From NCBI GenBank assembly GCA_020061995.1, contig JAGUXE010000126.1, positions 1 to 13,505 of the forward strand: 13,505 nt of DNA, in the 5' to 3' direction. This document shows, piece by piece, positions 11,668 through 13,505 of the stretch. The notes beneath the pieces are model-generated. The model did not search any database, had not been told where the DNA came from, and worked only from the letters and a program-made list of their open reading frames with translations. Origin of the DNA: Ignavibacteriales bacterium. GTDB lineage: Bacteria; Bacteroidota; Ignavibacteria; Ignavibacteriales; Ignavibacteriaceae. Position 1 is the first letter of the stretch, and each line of letters opens with the position of its first letter. The position numbers and the translations under genes were made by a program.

Positions 11668-12948
11668 ATGAAAAAATGTTTACTTGGCTTCTCTCTTTTT
11701 CTTCTCTTGTCTATTTATAGCTTTGCACAAATTGCAGCCGACAATGCTTCTAACTATGGAGGTAGCTGGACTAATGGAAGTAATGGCGGTTCAGGTTTTT
11801 TAGCTTGGTCAATTTACAGCAACAATAATGGTTTCAGTATCTTTGCCGGTAATTTTCTTGGTAACTCTATAGACGGAGCGGGTGATATAAATACTAGTGG
11901 TGTATCTTTCGGACTTTATGCTAATCCCGGAGGTGCATTTGTAAACGCTGATCGAGCTTTCAGTACTTCATTAACTACAGGAAAGGTATTTACTTTCAAA
12001 TTGGCTCTAAACTTTGATAACGGCTATAAGGGCTTTAACCTATATGCTGGCCCTCAGGGTGAAGTTTTTAACTTTAACGTGGGCGGTGGTGGCTCAGTTT
12101 CCTCAGCTAATGGTGCTACTTTAAACCCAGGTGTTGGGGCGGGCTATAATTATGGTGGAAGTAATGCGGTTATAATGGTTACTTTAGAGGTTTTATCTCC
12201 TACTTCTTTTTCATACAATATATCCAGAACTTCTTCAGAAGGGTTTCAAGGCACACTATTTGGTGGTACCGTAACAGGTTTAACAAATGATTTAACCGGT
12301 TTCCGTTTTTATGTCTCTGGTACAGACAATAGTGCATCACAAAACAATTTATATATTAATTCTTTAAATGTTGAAAATGTCCTTCCAGTCGAACTCACAT
12401 CATTTAATGCAAGCATTATCAGCAAATCAGTTAACCTTACCTGGCAAACCGCTACGGAAGTTAATAACTACGGTTTCGATGTAGAGCGAACTTCAGTTCG
12501 CTTAAGCGATTGGGAGAAGATTGGTTTTGTTGCTGGTAGCGGTAACAGCAATTCACCTAAAGAATACTCGTTTGCAGATAACTCTTTAAACAATTCAGGT
12601 AAATATTCTTATCGATTAAAACAAGTTGATAATGATGGCTCTTATGAATATTCATCTGTTGTAGAAGTTGATTATAATCCGGCTATTACATTTGAGTTAG
12701 TGCAAAATTATCCTAATCCATTTAATCCATCTACATCAATTAGTTATTCTATTCCTAATGCAGAATTTGTCAGTATTAAAGTATTCAACTTACTTGGTGA
12801 AGAAGTTGCAACATTATTCAATGGGTATGTGGAGGCTGGTAAACATACGCTTTCATTTGATGCAAGCAAACTAAGCAGCGGAATGTATCTATACAAAATA
12901 ACCGCAGGCAACTTTACACAAGTTAAAAAGATGTTATTGGCTAAGTAA
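11668..12948 (+). CDS. Secreted protein with unnamed N-terminal domain and T9SS type A sorting domain, tandem paralogue
   Basis: The product has 426 residues from the ATG at 11668. Residues 1-21 are a signal peptide (KKCLLGFSLFLLLSIYSFAQ). About 22-237 is the same unnamed domain as in the previous protein: DNASNYGGSWTNGSNGGSGFLAWSI, SFGLYANPGGAF, FTFKLALNFDNGYKGFNLYAG, FNFNVGGG, and a longer glycine-rich middle. About 239-338 is fibronectin III-like and carries ERTSVRLSDW, encoded over a palindrome. Residues 342-426 are the type A sorting domain. The first half of the fibronectin part matches the large protein at 4997 almost exactly at nucleotide level, while the second half and sorting domain match the gene at 10123. 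It is therefore a mosaic. Export by type IX secretion is expected; the ligand or substrate is unknown. Confidence 0.87.
   Translation: MKKCLLGFSLFLLLSIYSFAQIAADNASNYGGSWTNGSNGGSGFLAWSIYSNNNGFSIFAGNFLGNSIDGAGDINTSGVSFGLYANPGGAFVNADRAFSTSLTTGKVFTFKLALNFDNGYKGFNLYAGPQGEVFNFNVGGGGSVSSANGATLNPGVGAGYNYGGSNAVIMVTLEVLSPTSFSYNISRTSSEGFQGTLFGGTVTGLTNDLTGFRFYVSGTDNSASQNNLYINSLNVENVLPVELTSFNASIISKSVNLTWQTATEVNNYGFDVERTSVRLSDWEKIGFVAGSGNSNSPKEYSFADNSLNNSGKYSYRLKQVDNDGSYEYSSVVEVDYNPAITFELVQNYPNPFNPSTSISYSIPNAEFVSIKVFNLLGEEVATLFNGYVEAGKHTLSFDASKLSSGMYLYKITAGNFTQVKKMLLAK
12485..12502. repeat. In-frame palindrome AGCGAAC-TTCA-GTTCGCT inside the coding region
   Basis: This is the second copy of the palindrome at 9168-9185. 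The 7-bp stem is perfect and unchanged; only the last loop base differs (TTCG there, TTCA here). It encodes part of ERTSVRLS. Confidence 0.8.
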
Positions 12949-12970
12949 AAGTTGTTAAATAAAATGTAAT

Positions 12971-13002
12971 AAAAAGGCTGTCTCCAAAAGGCAGCCTTTT
13001 TT
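12971..13002 (+). terminator. Intrinsic terminator after the third secreted protein
   Basis: AAAAAGGCTG (12971-12980) pairs with CAGCC and a T-tract (12992-13002). It is the third copy of the element at 9654 and 11402. Confidence 0.92.
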
Positions 13003-13096
13003 CTGTAGGTCGAGATTCATCTCGACAACCCGCCGCAAGAGGTTACCACATTGCGTCCTTAGCTGTTTACTTTTTTTAACCGCCAAGCACGTCAAG
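13003..13096. repeat. REP-like palindrome plus shortened CTTTGCG repeat, copy C
   Basis: GTCGAGATTCATCTCGAC lies at 13009-13026. The CTTTGCG inverted repeat that follows has lost its first segment and keeps only 'ttgcgtccttagctgtt' and 'aaccgccaagcacgtcaag'. It is the most eroded of the three copies. A half-copy of a CTTTGTG/CTTTGCG repeat is also visible at 13128-13154. Confidence 0.7.
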
Positions 13097-13232
13097 ATTT
13101 ATTTCAGTTAATCTCATAATTCGATTGGGTTTCCCTTTGCGCCATGGGTTAAAATATTGTTATTATTAATCCTCTATTGTCTCTGTTCTAAATTAACCAA
13201 CAACTCGTCCTATTATGACCAAATCATATTAA

Positions 13233-13296
13233 CCAATGGCTTTAGCCATTGGATTAAAGCAAACTAACTCAACCCACATCAACGGTTTCAACCGTT
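13233..13296. repeat. Pair of REP-like hairpins upstream of the second RAYT gene
   Basis: CCAATGGCT, loop TT, AGCCATTGG (13233-13252) and AACGGTT, loop TC, AACCGTT (13281-13296) are perfect stems related in sequence to the pair at 376-439. Here the CCAAYGGCT stem comes first and the AACGGTT stem second, the reverse of the order after the left RAYT. The rest of 13097-13426 is AT-rich and holds no gene I can support. Confidence 0.7.
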
Positions 13297-13426
13297 TTCT
13301 CCCGAGTAAATTAATCACCAAAAGCGTTTAAGGTTACACTGCAGTTTAAGCTCTTTTTTTCTACTTCGTCTATTGTGATAATAATTATACATTATTTATT
13401 TTTGCCATAATTATTAAGGAGGTTGA

Positions 13427-13505
13427 ATGTCCGTTAGATCTTTCACAAAGATTTGGCTTCATATTATCTGGGCAACTCATAATCGCGATAAACTTCTAAT
13501 TGATA
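13427..13505 (+). CDS. REP-associated tyrosine transposase (Y1/HUH), N-terminal part
   Basis: The window ends 26 codons into this gene. The visible MSVRSFTKIWLHIIWATHNRDKLL matches the first beta strand and turn of RAYT/IS200-like Y1 transposases (typical form y.k.w.HliW.Tk.R..lL). An AAGGAGG at 13415-13422 gives a strong ribosome binding site with suitable spacing to the ATG. The catalytic motifs lie beyond the window. The visible part would be continued naturally by the fragment at 1-350, so both genes probably belong to the same family and share orientation. Too little overlaps to say whether they are near-identical copies. Confidence 0.8.
   Translation, partial: MSVRSFTKIWLHIIWATHNRDKLLID

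Overview
The window is AT-rich bacterial DNA, most likely from the Ignavibacteria or a related lineage of the Bacteroidota-Chlorobi group. The best evidence is three secreted proteins that end in near-identical type IX secretion (T9SS) type A sorting domains of the NYPNPFNPST...GQEV..L..G...AGKHT..FDASKLSSGMYLYKI...KKMLLAK type. The dense scatter of short palindromic intergenic repeats and the mixture of strong and absent Shine-Dalgarno sequences fit that group. The assignment is an inference from sequence style, not from a marker gene.

Layout. Positions 1-350 hold the C-terminal part of a Y1 (HUH) REP-associated transposase (RAYT), followed by two hairpins. Positions 440-918 are non-coding with decayed repeats. 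Position 919-1305 encodes a small protein with one C-terminal membrane segment. Positions 1329-4692 form a run of small toxin-antitoxin-like cassettes: HEPN + minimal nucleotidyltransferase, an unpaired DUF2283, DUF6883 + DUF4926, BrnT + BrnA-like antitoxin, and a DUF4258-like protein + a second DUF2283. Every cassette is followed by a hairpin-forming repeat, drawn from two recognisable families. Positions 4997-9631 encode a 1544-residue modular secreted protein. Positions 10123-11379 and 11668-12948 encode two smaller secreted proteins that are tandem paralogues. Each of the three secreted-protein genes is followed by the same block: a strong terminator, a REP-like palindrome and a CTTTGCG inverted repeat. 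Two more hairpins precede a second RAYT, which starts at 13427 and runs off the window.

How it fits together. The left half looks like an accessory island of stability or stress modules assembled next to recombinogenic repeats. The right half is a recently amplified family of exported surface or extracellular proteins with adhesin- or lectin-like N-terminal regions. Their 3' ends, terminators and downstream repeats are shared at the nucleotide level, which suggests duplication plus gene conversion. The two RAYT pieces lie in the same orientation at the two edges and are complementary halves of the same kind of protein, so the whole window sits between two RAYT copies. No rRNA, tRNA, CRISPR array or housekeeping gene was seen.

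The most notable observations are the repeat-punctuated array of small paired genes, a REP-like palindrome carried in frame inside two of the secreted proteins, the mosaic structure of the third secreted-protein gene, and the unnamed N-terminal domain shared by the two tandem paralogues.
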